Assembly: GCF_003860585.1 (NCBI RefSeq)
Contig: NZ_CP034159.1
Location: forward strand, 1,798,001 to 1,862,000
DNA from: Kaistella carnis
Lineage (GTDB): Bacteria > Bacteroidota > Bacteroidia > Flavobacteriales > Weeksellaceae
Reading direction: 5' to 3'
DNA length: 64,000 nt
Shown here: piece after piece, positions 1 through 8,290 of the stretch
Layout of the letters: the number at the start of each line of letters is the position of its first letter
Numbering within the stretch: position 1 is the first letter of the stretch
Notes under the pieces: generated by a model
Databases searched by the model: none
What the model saw: the letters and a program-made list of their open reading frames with translations, nothing else
Told to the model about the DNA's origin: nothing
Translations under genes and position numbers: made by a program

Positions 1-64
1 TACAATATATATAAAGCAATCAGAGGTTTGCGGACCTAACTATTAAACCACCGAATTGATAAGG

Positions 65-94
65 TTTGGCTAAAAATTAAAATTGGTATTTTTG
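65..94 (+). promoter_or_regulatory. Predicted promoter of the 110-aa membrane protein gene
   Basis: TTTG at 65-68 and TATTTTTG at 87-94 are 18 nt apart. This fits the Bacteroidetes sigma-A pattern TTTG-N19-TAnnTTTG. Transcription would start near 98-100, about 12 nt before the ATG at 111. The call rests on motif match only. Confidence 0.55.
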
Positions 95-110
95 CGCAAA
101 TTAATTTCAA

Positions 111-443
111 ATGCAGAAGACGTTTCTTTATTTATTCGCCGGAACCGGAATCAGTTTTTTATTGAACTACTTTCTATTGGGAAGTCAGGGCTGGGAACTG
201 GATTTGTATTACGGATTTGCTTTTGGTTTGGCTTGGGCGACTGCCTACTTTCTAGATGATGAAAAATTTTCGCTACCTGAGAAATTAATTTATTCGTTTC
301 TCGCGATGGCAATTTTAATTCTTTTAGGTCTGCTTTTATTTACTTTCGAATTGGCAGTTCCATCCATCATCAAATTCTCTATGGTTTTTGTGGCGTACTA
401 TGTTCTTGCCAGTTTTAAAAGGACAAAATCTTTAAGAAGGTAA
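111..443 (+). CDS. Small integral membrane protein, function unknown
   Basis: A 110-aa protein made almost entirely of hydrophobic stretches, with about four predicted membrane helices at residues 4-22, 30-48, 58-80 and 84-101. It ends in a basic tail (KRTKSLRR), which probably faces the cytoplasm. There is no signal peptide cleavage site, lipobox or catalytic motif, and I do not recognise a family. The ATG at 111 lies about 12 nt after a predicted promoter start. It is the first gene of the window and stands alone: the rplM operon behind it has its own promoter. Role unknown; a single-gene inner-membrane protein is all that can be supported. Confidence 0.7.
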   Translation: MQKTFLYLFAGTGISFLLNYFLLGSQGWELDLYYGFAFGLAWATAYFLDDEKFSLPEKLIYSFLAMAILILLGLLLFTFELAVPSIIKFSMVFVAYYVLASFKRTKSLRR

Positions 444-528
444 GAGGATTTTAAAATACTGGAAGAGACTTTAAATAGGATTTGAAAGATTTCAGAAAAA
501 ATCATTGTGAATAAACTTTCTTATTTTA

Positions 529-559
529 TTTCGAGATAGAAAAATAATTCATACCTTTG
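529..559 (+). promoter_or_regulatory. Predicted promoter of rplM-rpsI-rpsB
   Basis: TACCTTTG at 552-559 is a full match to the Bacteroidetes -7 box TAnnTTTG. A weaker -33 box (TTTC, 529-532) lies 19 nt upstream. The predicted start near 564 leaves a leader of about 42 nt before the GTG of rplM. Confidence 0.55.
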
Positions 560-605
560 CACACCCGTTTTGGGGAAAATTATGTTTAATCGTAAACGAT
601 AAATT

Positions 606-1061
606 GTGAATACATTAAGTTACAAAACCGTTTCAGCTAACAAAGCTACTGCAAATAAAGAATGGGTTGTGGTAGACGCTGAAGGACAACCGTTAGGAAG
701 ACTAGCTTCTAAGGTTGCAAAGATTTTGAGAGGTAAGCACAAAACGAATTTTACACCTCACGCAGATTGCGGAGACAATGTAATCGTTTTGAATGCTGGG
801 AAAATTACACTTTCCGGAAACAAGTGGGCTGACAAGACTTACATTTGGCACACTGGTTATCCAGGTGGTCAAAAGTCGATGACTGCACTTGAACTTCAAA
901 AGAAAGATTCTTTAAAAGTATTGGAAAAATCTGTAAAAGGAATGCTTCCAAAAAACAAATTAGGATCTGTATTGTTTAAGAACCTTTATTTATATGAAGG
1001 AACTGAACACAAACATGAAGCTCAGCAGCCAAAAGAAATTAATATTAACGAATTCAAATAA
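606..1061 (+). CDS. rplM: 50S ribosomal protein uL13
   Basis: uL13 is an early-assembly protein that binds domain II of 23S rRNA. The 151-aa product carries the family core [16 protein letters not shown] at about residues 20-35 and the block around HTGYPGG near residue 85. Translation starts at GTG 606; the N-terminus it gives ([15 protein letters not shown]) agrees with flavobacterial uL13 as I know it, and no better ATG lies upstream. rpsI follows after 5 nt, which is the usual rplM-rpsI operon order. The C-terminus runs a little past the core with a polar tail ending NINEFK. Confidence 0.97.
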   Translation: MNTLSYKTVSANKATANKEWVVVDAEGQPLGRLASKVAKILRGKHKTNFTPHADCGDNVIVLNAGKITLSGNKWADKTYIWHTGYPGGQKSMTALELQKKDSLKVLEKSVKGMLPKNKLGSVLFKNLYLYEGTEHKHEAQQPKEININEFK

Positions 1062-1066
1062 TTAAT

Positions 1067-1453
1067 ATGTCAATAGTTCATAAAATCGGAAGAAGAAAAA
1101 CTTCTGTTGCAAGAGTTTACGTGAGACCAGGTTCTGGTGTGATCACGATAAACAAAAAGGATTCTAAGGAATACTTTGGAACTGACGTTTTAGTTTACAA
1201 GGTGAATCAACCATTTTTATTAACAGAAACAGCAGGTCAGTATGACGTGACTGTGAATGTTTTCGGTGGTGGTATTACTGGTCAGGCTGAAGCTATCAGA
1301 TTAGCAATTTCCAGAGCACTTTGCGAAATCAACGAAGAAAACCGTTTGCTTCTTAAGCCACACGGATTGCTTACAAGAGACGCAAGAATGGTTGAAAGAA
1401 AAAAACCAGGTCAGAAAAAAGCAAGAAAGAAATTCCAATTCTCGAAACGTTAA
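1067..1453 (+). CDS. rpsI: 30S ribosomal protein uS9
   Basis: uS9 sits in the head of the small subunit, and its C-terminal tail touches the P-site tRNA. The 128-aa product has the expected opening ([15 protein letters not shown]), the [19 protein letters not shown] helix region, and the diagnostic end SKR. It follows rplM by 5 nt and shares its transcript. A 12-nt palindrome (TCTGTATACAGA, 1454-1465) sits right after the stop, at the start of the 162-nt gap to rpsB; it has no T-run, so it does not look like a terminator. Confidence 0.97.
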   Translation: MSIVHKIGRRKTSVARVYVRPGSGVITINKKDSKEYFGTDVLVYKVNQPFLLTETAGQYDVTVNVFGGGITGQAEAIRLAISRALCEINEENRLLLKPHGLLTRDARMVERKKPGQKKARKKFQFSKR

Positions 1454-1615
1454 TCTGTATACAGAAAACGACTGGAGAACAAGTTGGAGATTTTTTATCT
1501 CGTATTTATTATCTAATCAAAAATGCCCCGTTAGTTTAGCACCCAAACATTTCTCCCATCTAAAGAAATTGTTGATTGCATAAAGCGGCACGTAAACTAA
1601 AAACAAAAAAGAGAC

Positions 1616-2392
1616 ATGGCAAAAGCAAATGTTAAAGACCTTTTAGAGGCAGGAGTACACTTTGGTCACATGACCAGAAAGTGGAATCCAAATATGGCTC
1701 CATACATTTTTATGGAGAAGAATGGTATTCACATCATCGACCTACATAAAACAGCAGTAAAATTAGACGAAGCTTGTTCAGCTTTAGAAAAAATTACTTC
1801 TGCAGGTAAAAAAGTTCTTTTCGTAGCGACTAAAAAGCAAGCGAAAGAAGTGGTTGCAAAATACGCTTCAGAACTTAATATGCCTTATATTACTGAAAGA
1901 TGGCCAGGAGGAATGTTAACAAACTTTGTTACCATTCGTAAAGCCGTTAAAAAAATGAACCACATTGATAAAATGAAGAAAGATGGAACTTTCGAAACTT
2001 TATCTAAAAAAGAAAGACTTCAAGTTGATCGTCAAAGAGCAAACTTAGAGAAAAACTTAGGTTCAATTTCTGACATGGTTCGTCTTCCATCAGCACTTTT
2101 TGTTGTTGATATTATGAAAGAGCACATCGCAATTACGGAGGCTAAAAAATTGGGTATCCCAATTTTCGCAATCGTAGATACGAATTCAGATCCAAGAAAA
2201 GTAGAATATGTAATTCCTGGAAATGATGATGCATCTAAATCTATTGATATGATCCTGAGCATCGTTTCAGCTTCAATCAAAGACGGATTGTCTCAAAGAA
2301 AAGCAGAAAAAGAAAAATCTAAAGAAGAAGGAGAAAAAGTTTCAGCTGATGCTGATGCAGATTTTACTTCTGAAGCTCCAGCAGCAGAATAA
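1616..2392 (+). CDS. rpsB: 30S ribosomal protein uS2
   Basis: uS2 joins the 30S subunit late, between head and body near the mRNA exit. The 258-aa protein has the family marks GVHFGHMTRKWNP near the N-terminus, RWPGGMLTNF near residue 95, and an IPIFAIVDTNSDP block before residue 200. The last 30 or so residues form an Ala/Glu/Lys/Asp-rich tail (ending EAPAAE) beyond the conserved core. It lies 162 nt after rpsI with no promoter box that I can see in the gap. A strong terminator follows at once: tsf, the common partner of rpsB in bacteria, is not next to it. Confidence 0.97.
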   Translation: MAKANVKDLLEAGVHFGHMTRKWNPNMAPYIFMEKNGIHIIDLHKTAVKLDEACSALEKITSAGKKVLFVATKKQAKEVVAKYASELNMPYITERWPGGMLTNFVTIRKAVKKMNHIDKMKKDGTFETLSKKERLQVDRQRANLEKNLGSISDMVRLPSALFVVDIMKEHIAITEAKKLGIPIFAIVDTNSDPRKVEYVIPGNDDASKSIDMILSIVSASIKDGLSQRKAEKEKSKEEGEKVSADADADFTSEAPAAE

Positions 2393-2409
2393 GATTTTAT
2401 ATTCAAATT

Positions 2410-2447
2410 AAAAAAGGTTCAGAATTTATTTTCTGAACCTTTTTTTT
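2410..2447 (+). terminator. Rho-independent terminator after rpsB (possibly bidirectional)
   Basis: A perfect 14-15 bp stem (AAAAAGGTTCAGAA at 2411-2424 with TTCTGAACCTTTTT at 2431-2444), a 6-nt loop and a run of T to 2447. The matching run of A upstream means it may also stop the convergent trmB transcript. Confidence 0.9.
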
Positions 2448-2483
2448 ATGTCTTATTTTTAAAAATAGATCAATAATTATCGT

Positions 2484-3161
2484 CTATTTTATTTTGAATT
2501 TAATATACGTGATGGTTTTGCCTTTTGCTTCAAATAATCCTTCATAATAAGTTTTAATTTCACGCAATAAAGGAGTTCCGGGATCAAATTCCGGTGCACC
2601 ATAGATATCGTGGTTCGCAAACATAATCTCATGTCCTAATCCCTGAAGCAGACCTAAAGTATAGCCATGCAAAAATTCGGAGTCGGTTTTTAAATGCATT
2701 ACGCCATCTTTCTTTAGAATTTTTTTATACCGCTCCAGAAAATCAGGATGGGTCATTCTGTGTTTTGTACGTCTGTATTTTATTTGAGGATCCGGGAAGG
2801 TAATCCAGATCTCATCAACCTCATCTGTTGCGAAAAAATGATCGATCAATTCAATCTGTGTACGCAGGAAGGCCACATTACTTAAGTTGTTTGCAAGCGC
2901 GTCTTTGGCACCATACCAAAAACGAGCTCCTTTAATGTCAACCCCAATAAAGTTTTTCTCCGGAAAGGCTTTACCTAATCCTACGGAATATTCTCCTTTT
3001 CCGCAACCTAACTCCAGAACGATGGGATTATCATTTTTAAAAAATTCTTCCCGCCACTTCCCTTTCAGGTGAAAATCTGCCAAAGCTTCTTCTCTGGTCG
3101 GCTGAAAAACATTTGATAGCGTACGGTTTTCGGCAAATCTTGCCATTTTATTTTTACCCAT
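2484..3161 (-). CDS. trmB: tRNA (guanine-N7-)-methyltransferase TrmB
   Basis: TrmB uses S-adenosylmethionine to make m7G46 in the variable loop of many tRNAs. The 225-aa product has the AdoMet-binding motif LELGCGKGEYS at residues 49-59, the acidic residue of motif II in GVDIKGAR, and the TrmB signature FPDPQIKYRRTKHR, in which the Asp acts in catalysis. The N-terminus MGKNKMARFAENRTLSNV matches flavobacterial TrmB. It converges on rpsB across the terminator. A CAAAnnTA box on this strand at 3209-3216 is the likely promoter, giving a leader of about 40 nt. Confidence 0.95.
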   Translation of the reverse strand: MGKNKMARFAENRTLSNVFQPTREEALADFHLKGKWREEFFKNDNPIVLELGCGKGEYSVGLGKAFPEKNFIGVDIKGARFWYGAKDALANNLSNVAFLRTQIELIDHFFATDEVDEIWITFPDPQIKYRRTKHRMTHPDFLERYKKILKKDGVMHLKTDSEFLHGYTLGLLQGLGHEIMFANHDIYGAPEFDPGTPLLREIKTYYEGLFEAKGKTITYIKFKIK

Positions 3162-3208
3162 AGATTGGTCGGAGCGAATTTTTATTTAAAATAAATTTTT
3201 TGAGGAAT

Positions 3209-3216
3209 CAAAATTA
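3209..3216 (-). promoter_or_regulatory. Predicted -7 box of trmB
   Basis: CAAAATTA on the plus strand reads TAATTTTG on the minus strand, a TAnnTTTG match. I see no good -33 box 19 nt upstream. The box overlaps the region just before the stop codon of the upstream gene (3227). Confidence 0.35.
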
Positions 3217-3226
3217 AGTTTTAATC

Positions 3227-4021
3227 TTACTGTCCAGGATTATTTAGAGAAACCATAATGGGCTTCTGAAGTGTTTTCTGGGAAGCGTATTCCGCGCCAC
3301 AAACTTTACTGGAAAAGAGATAACTGCCTTTTTGTACCACGATGGCACTTTCTTCCTTTGAAGGAACTGCCAGTCTGTAACGTGTGTTTCCAACGCCCTC
3401 AATTCTCATAATCATATTGCAGTCTGATTTATTTTCAATCATCACAATGCTTTCCTTGCCATTCGGATCATTATCAAATAAGGAATTAAGGATCTGAACG
3501 GTCTTATTTTTATGCTCCATTGGGGAAACAGACATTAGCATCAAAAACTCCTCCTGCTCATCAGTATCTAAAAGTGCCGAAGCCGTCGTTTTAACTGTAC
3601 TTGAAAGGGTAGCAGAATTTTGCGCCACAGCGCCTTGTTGCCCTATATTTTGACTTTTTGCCTCCAGTTCTTCTTTGTACTTTGCTATTTGTTTTTGCTT
3701 AATGATCTCACCCATTTCCTCAAAACTTATTTTTGTGGAAGGCTTACTTCTGAGTAAGGCAAGTTTTTCCTGAAAATCAACCACACGCTGATCAGCAGGA
3801 TGCGCAGTTTTTATATACTCTTTAAGCAACTTAATTAATCGTGGTTTTAGAATGATTCTTTTGGGATCGTCGGGATGTGCATTTTTTAGATACGCATCAA
3901 TTTCATAAATATTGGTACTGCGCATAATCAACGAATAATCTTTCATTTTTTTCTGAGCAGACAGGTTCACGAATGAGCTCGAAATAAAACACAAGAACAA
4001 AAGATTTTTTAGTAATTTCAT
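3227..4021 (-). CDS. Secreted protein of unknown function
   Basis: A 264-aa protein with a signal peptide (MKLLKNLLFLCFISSSFVNLSA, cut before QKK), so it should reach the periplasm or beyond. The middle (about residues 30-130) is polar and helical, with Lys/Glu/Gln-rich segments that may form a coiled coil. Residues 155-255 look like a small beta domain with two cysteines, C203 in KSDCNM and C241 in SKVCGAEY, that might pair. It resembles proteins of unknown function found in Chryseobacterium; I cannot give a family with certainty. A CAAAGATA box at 4115-4122 could be its promoter. The next gene upstream on this strand (4158) also codes for a secreted protein. Confidence 0.75.
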   Translation of the reverse strand: MKLLKNLLFLCFISSSFVNLSAQKKMKDYSLIMRSTNIYEIDAYLKNAHPDDPKRIILKPRLIKLLKEYIKTAHPADQRVVDFQEKLALLRSKPSTKISFEEMGEIIKQKQIAKYKEELEAKSQNIGQQGAVAQNSATLSSTVKTTASALLDTDEQEEFLMLMSVSPMEHKNKTVQILNSLFDNDPNGKESIVMIENKSDCNMIMRIEGVGNTRYRLAVPSKEESAIVVQKGSYLFSSKVCGAEYASQKTLQKPIMVSLNNPGQ

Positions 4022-4114
4022 AAAAAAATAGTAAATATTGACTTAAAAAATTTAAGAATTAATTAATGTAAAGTTCGATAAGACCAATTAATCTTCGGAA
4101 AAAAACCGAAGCGC

Positions 4115-4122
4115 CAAAGATA
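4115..4122 (-). promoter_or_regulatory. Predicted -7 box of the 264-aa secreted protein gene
   Basis: CAAAGATA reads TATCTTTG on the minus strand, a full TAnnTTTG match. No clear -33 box is seen. The start near 4109 would place a small hairpin (CTTCGG at 4093-4098 with CCGAAG at 4106-4111) at the 5' end of the mRNA. Confidence 0.4.
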
Positions 4123-4157
4123 AAAAATAATTTATAAAGGAAATAAATAAGAAGCGA

Positions 4158-4949
4158 TTACTTTAGCTCGTCTAACAGATGTGAATTCCTTAAACGGCGC
4201 TGGTAAATTGGTAAATACTTCTCTATGTAAACTCCAATTGCTTCATAATTATTGCTCTGCACAAAAGGATAAAGATCATCTGAGCTGTAAACAAACTGTA
4301 GAAAATTGTCTATCAGATTTTTAGGTATTTTAAGTGTGGTGAAATATTCTTCTCCAAAATAGTTTTTAATATTAGAAACTGAAACGCTCATTTTTTCATA
4401 TTGCTGCGCCCGTTCCTGCTTTTTACGTTCTCCTGATAAAATATTATAAATACTTTCTAAACTGAAAGTCAAACCCCCTCCACTTAATCCAGCTACAGGA
4501 AGTTGAGGTGGAAGACCATTTCCTTTTGGAGAAGGAAGCCCGATCATTTTCTGGAGTGCTAAATTTTTCTCCCCATTTTTAAGAGAACTTACATCTTTCC
4601 GCAGGTTGCCCGTTGGTTTAAATTTACTGATGACCACTTCCTGAATGTCATAATAAGCAATCTTCAGCTCTACAAAATTGTTTGGATTCTGGAGTTGCTC
4701 CGCTGTCACCTTAACATCCGTTCGATCGGTCACAATTGAGGTAAAACGGATCACATCTCCAGGTTTTGCGGGGATTTTAAAGGTGCCGAAATGATCGGTA
4801 TAAACCGTTCTATGAGAAGTAATATTGGTTACATATACCTGATTAAGATAATAAACCGATTTATCTCTTATTATAATTTCTCCCGAAAAAAATTGGGCTT
4901 GAGCGTTACTTAAAATCAGTAAAGCAAAGAGTAGTAATAACTTCTTCAT
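4158..4949 (-). CDS. Secreted protein with a carboxypeptidase-regulatory-like (CarboxypepD_reg) domain
   Basis: A 263-aa protein with a signal peptide ending ...ILSNAQA before QFFSGE. Residues about 20-95 look like a CarboxypepD_reg-like beta-sandwich: GEIIIRDKSVYYLNQVYVTN, then a TDHFGTFKIPAKPGD turn, and the closing YYDIQEVVIS segment that is typical of these domains in Bacteroidetes. The C-terminal 150 residues are mostly helical and unassigned, with a Gly/Pro-rich linker near residue 145. Such domains often sit at the start of TonB-dependent receptors, but here no plug or barrel follows, so it is a stand-alone periplasmic or surface protein. Function unknown. Confidence 0.75.
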   Translation of the reverse strand: MKKLLLLFALLILSNAQAQFFSGEIIIRDKSVYYLNQVYVTNITSHRTVYTDHFGTFKIPAKPGDVIRFTSIVTDRTDVKVTAEQLQNPNNFVELKIAYYDIQEVVISKFKPTGNLRKDVSSLKNGEKNLALQKMIGLPSPKGNGLPPQLPVAGLSGGGLTFSLESIYNILSGERKKQERAQQYEKMSVSVSNIKNYFGEEYFTTLKIPKNLIDNFLQFVYSSDDLYPFVQSNNYEAIGVYIEKYLPIYQRRLRNSHLLDELK

Positions 4950-5062
4950 ACAGAGGGCAAAATAAATGATTTTTTTTCAAACAACACCTTTTTAGATGGT
5001 AAATAGCGGTTAAAGTTTGGTTAAAGACTCAAAATTACTGTTAATTAATTTGATGCTTGTGC

Positions 5063-5094
5063 CAAAAAAAATCCCCGGGAAATTCCCGGGGATT
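5063..5094 (-). terminator. Rho-independent terminator of the metzincin protease gene
   Basis: The stem AATCCCCGGGAA (5070-5081) pairs with TTCCCGGGGATT (5083-5094), a 12-bp GC-rich inverted repeat. On the minus strand it is followed by seven or eight T (the A-run 5063-5070). The stop codon at 5117-5119 is 22 nt upstream. Confidence 0.9.
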
Positions 5095-5116
5095 CTATAG
5101 TTAAAAAACTTAAAGT

Positions 5117-8035
5117 TTATTTTTTGATGAATTTAACTTTCGTTACATCACCATTATAATCAACTGCAATAATATAGACACCTTTCTCTAATTTAGAAAC
5201 CTGTACTTTATTATCAGCAACTTTACCTTTAGATACCGCTTGACCGGCCATATTGTAGATGGTGTAAGATGCTTTGTCAGTTACTTTAGTTACGTTTAAT
5301 ACATCAACTGCAGGGTTAGGATATACCTGAACTTCAGTAGATTTTACGTTATCATTCACTCCAAGAGTTGCAGAAATTTTCACTGCATAATCCTCAACTT
5401 CACCATAACTGTATGTTCCACAAGGATCAGTTTGAGGTGAATTGAAACGAAGGGCTACTCTCATTCCAACTGTTTTATCTCCAACATAGGCGTCAGCCGG
5501 CACTGCGAAAGTTGCAGTGACAGGAGTAGTTTGATTAGCAGCAGTTGACATAACCACTTCACTTGGTTCATAAACACCATTTCGGTTGAAGTCGATCCAA
5601 GCGGTAACCGCCTCACTGTATTTAGTTCCCGGCCATGCTTTAGTTACAGAAATAACATTGTTTGTGGTATTTCTCGCTAAGTTAACAAGTCTTGCAGGAT
5701 CTGAAGAATAGTTTGAATAGTTTGAAGCACCCGAGGTACTGTTTACACCTAAAGCACCTTCGGCAGTGATTTTCACGTTAGAAATATATTCGTCAGTAGA
5801 ATTCGTAGAACTCAAGGAGCAGTAAGCAAACATTGAAGTGGTAAACGTGGTCGCTGCATAAGCTCCAGTGGTTCCTGAGCAAACTGCGGCAACTTCAACA
5901 TCGTACGCTGTACTTTCCTCTAAATCTGTAATTGTGTATGAATTTGTCGTCAGTGGCACTACAGTCCAAGTTGCATCTGCAGCTTTCTTATATCTTAATG
6001 TATAAGTTGCTGATGCGATTGGATCCCAAGAAACCGTTGCTGAATTCACAGTTACACCTGAAGCTGCAAGACCTGCCGGTGCAGTACCATCACAAGCTAC
6101 GATTGCGGAAACCGTTACTGGTGCAACAGCATAAAATACATTTCCGATTGCAGAAATTCTTACTTTTAATGCAGTATCAGTTGCAAAAGAAGAGAAACTA
6201 AAATCTTCAGAACCGTCATTTGGAGTTGAAGCTGCTAAAACAGTCCAAGTCGCTCCATTGTCAGTTGTATAATCGATTTTCACATTTGCAACATTAAATG
6301 GTGCTGCATCTGTGCCTACGACATCCCAAGTTAATGGACCTGGTGCATTATTATACACTTTATTGGTGGTGATTTTAAAAGGACCGTTTGCACTAACTGT
6401 CACTTTTTGCAACGCTTGCTCTGTCTGTTGTTGAGCAGTATCTGCATTATTATCTCGAACTGTAACTCGGAAGTTTGAGGATCTTGCTACAGACGAAACT
6501 GCTTCCCAATCATTTGGATTGCTTACATTACCAGCCATCACAGTCTCCAGTTTAGGGAAATATCTTGTTGGATTATCTGTACCTGTAATTGAACGGAAAC
6601 TAGCTCCGGATGTAGTATTTCCTAAATTAGCTTTAGAAATAGGAGTGGTGGCATTGTCTACTTGTTCCCAAGTATAAATCAATGGATCATTTTCCGGATC
6701 TGTTGCCTGTGCAGTTAATACGAAAGCAGTTCCTTTTGGAATTGTTATGTCTGCCATCGGAGTAATTACTGGTGGATTATTCCCTGTAAGATCAGTTTCT
6801 ACATCACATGTTTTTGAGATCAAATTGGTTTGTACCTGATTGATAGAATTAATGTGGAAATAAGCATCTGAGTGTTGCTGAACATCAGTAGCACCAGTAA
6901 TACCAGCATACCCCATAATAGTAGACCCTGAACCAGGTTCAACATTTTGGCCTGTACCTTCAAGACCTTGAGAAAAAGTATGATTTGCTCCTAATTGATG
7001 ACCAATTTCATGGGCAACATAATCAATATCAAAATTATCTCCCATTGGAATCCCATCTGCTGGAGAAGTTATTCCTGAACCTTTTGCCTTAACATTTGGA
7101 CCTGTAGGATTGATACATACACAACCAATACAACCTGCATTACCACCACCACCTGATGCACCGAACATGTGGCCGATATCATAAGCGTCGTTTCCAATCG
7201 TGTTGGTTAAAGTTTGCTGCAACTGTACGTTCCAGTTTGCTAATGTTGTATAAGGATCTGTTGCCGGATCTGTAAAGATCAATTCCGGGAAATCCTGAAG
7301 GATTAATTTTAAAGCGAAATCTTTTTCAAATACAAAGTTACAACGGGTAATAGTTGCATTGATCGCTGTCAAAGCTTGCTCTACTCCACCGAAGTATTGC
7401 GTATATTCCCCATTAACAGACATTGCAAGACGCATTGTTCTGTATTTTTTATCAGATGCTTTGTTGAAATCCAAAGGATTGTTTGTAAAGTTCTGACCTG
7501 CAGAATACATCTTATCAATCTGCTGCTTGGTTAAAGGTGCTTCGCTTGTAGAACAAACAAAAGCTTTGTCTGCTTCGGATTTATTGCTTTTTGCGTGAAC
7601 TCCGTAAACTGATTTTGAGGTATTTTGTGGCTCAATAAATTCATATTTACCATTTCTAACCATCATTGATTGAAAGTCGTTTGGAGCAACAGAGAATCTT
7701 ACATATGCTGTAGGATTATCAATACCAACCCCAACGTAAGAACCCAACTGATAGCGGTCTGCCACAGATTTCACCACAACCGGTGCACTGTAAACAGCAA
7801 ATCTTTCTACTTTACCATCGAGTGTAGGGATCTTAATTTCTACTGGAACAGCATTCTTACCAGTCTCTTGCGCGTTGGCAAGTGCAGATCTCATTTTGTT
7901 AAGATCTAATGAGTAATAGCTCGTGACATTAGATGTCGGCCGGATTTTCTCACCCTGCATTGATGTGGGGCTCCATTGGGCAATGGCAGCCGTACTCATC
8001 AATCCGCAAAGCAAAGAAGTAAAAATTTTCTTCAT
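5117..8035 (-). CDS. Secreted metzincin (reprolysin-like) metalloprotease with Fn3 and T9SS sorting domains
   Basis: A 972-aa predicted extracellular zinc protease. Signal peptide at residues 1-19. Residues 20-200 look like a propeptide. The catalytic domain follows, with the zinc motif HEIGHQLGANH at 342-352 (H342, H346 and H352 bind zinc, E343 is the base) and a Met-turn at IMGYAG (M374), the metzincin fold. A Cys-rich loop (GCIGCVC, 301-307) precedes the site. Further on come an Ig-like or cadherin-like stretch, a fibronectin type III domain (about 650-735), a GEVEDY domain typical of secreted Bacteroidetes proteins, and a C-terminal T9SS sorting domain starting near YPNPAVDVLNV. It would be exported by Sec, then across the outer membrane by T9SS, which removes or anchors the tail. 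Its own promoter and terminator make it a single-gene unit. Confidence 0.93.
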   Translation of the reverse strand: MKKIFTSLLCGLMSTAAIAQWSPTSMQGEKIRPTSNVTSYYSLDLNKMRSALANAQETGKNAVPVEIKIPTLDGKVERFAVYSAPVVVKSVADRYQLGSYVGVGIDNPTAYVRFSVAPNDFQSMMVRNGKYEFIEPQNTSKSVYGVHAKSNKSEADKAFVCSTSEAPLTKQQIDKMYSAGQNFTNNPLDFNKASDKKYRTMRLAMSVNGEYTQYFGGVEQALTAINATITRCNFVFEKDFALKLILQDFPELIFTDPATDPYTTLANWNVQLQQTLTNTIGNDAYDIGHMFGASGGGGNAGCIGCVCINPTGPNVKAKGSGITSPADGIPMGDNFDIDYVAHEIGHQLGANHTFSQGLEGTGQNVEPGSGSTIMGYAGITGATDVQQHSDAYFHINSINQVQTNLISKTCDVETDLTGNNPPVITPMADITIPKGTAFVLTAQATDPENDPLIYTWEQVDNATTPISKANLGNTTSGASFRSITGTDNPTRYFPKLETVMAGNVSNPNDWEAVSSVARSSNFRVTVRDNNADTAQQQTEQALQKVTVSANGPFKITTNKVYNNAPGPLTWDVVGTDAAPFNVANVKIDYTTDNGATWTVLAASTPNDGSEDFSFSSFATDTALKVRISAIGNVFYAVAPVTVSAIVACDGTAPAGLAASGVTVNSATVSWDPIASATYTLRYKKAADATWTVVPLTTNSYTITDLEESTAYDVEVAAVCSGTTGAYAATTFTTSMFAYCSLSSTNSTDEYISNVKITAEGALGVNSTSGASNYSNYSSDPARLVNLARNTTNNVISVTKAWPGTKYSEAVTAWIDFNRNGVYEPSEVVMSTAANQTTPVTATFAVPADAYVGDKTVGMRVALRFNSPQTDPCGTYSYGEVEDYAVKISATLGVNDNVKSTEVQVYPNPAVDVLNVTKVTDKASYTIYNMAGQAVSKGKVADNKVQVSKLEKGVYIIAVDYNGDVTKVKFIKK

Positions 8036-8069
8036 AAGACTAAATTAATTGTTAAAAAATAATAATAGC

Positions 8070-8100
8070 CAAAAGTAATTTTTTTTTCCCAACTCCCAAA
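8070..8100 (-). promoter_or_regulatory. Full-consensus promoter of the metzincin protease gene
   Basis: On the minus strand TTTG (8097-8100) and TACTTTTG (8070-8077) are exactly 19 nt apart, a full match to the Bacteroidetes consensus. The start near 8064 gives a leader of about 28 nt before the ATG at 8035. Confidence 0.75.
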
Positions 8101-8236
8101 ATAAAAGTTGTAGAAATTTTAATGTTTTTGAAAAATATAGGTAATTAAATGAAAAATTAATTAGCGACGTAATAACAATTTAGCTTATTTTTTATCAATA
8201 CTGAAATGGTCTGAAAAAGATTAAGAAATTTTTTAC

Positions 8237-8262
8237 AAAAAAAAGTGTTAAAATTAACACTT
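8237..8262 (-). terminator. Terminator of the 219-aa protein gene
   Basis: AAGTGTTAA (8243-8251) and TTAACACTT (8254-8262) form a 9-bp stem. On the minus strand it is followed by a run of eight T (A-run 8237-8244). It lies 28 nt after the stop at 8291. Confidence 0.75.
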
Positions 8263-8290
8263 AAATTATTTTATGTAAAGCATAGGTTCC

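Noticed and set aside
1..110. tRNA or RNA gene at the window start
   Set aside because: No acceptor stem, TTC loop or other RNA signature; only the promoter of the first gene is supported.
1392..1583. 63-aa ORF overlapping the end of rpsI and the gap
   Set aside because: Mostly the rpsI sequence in another frame; no family, start site or codon pattern to support it.
4093..4111. CTTCGG-A7-CCGAAG hairpin as a terminator of the 4158-4949 gene
   Set aside because: The T-run is in the loop and not after the stem; more likely a leader hairpin of the next gene or chance.
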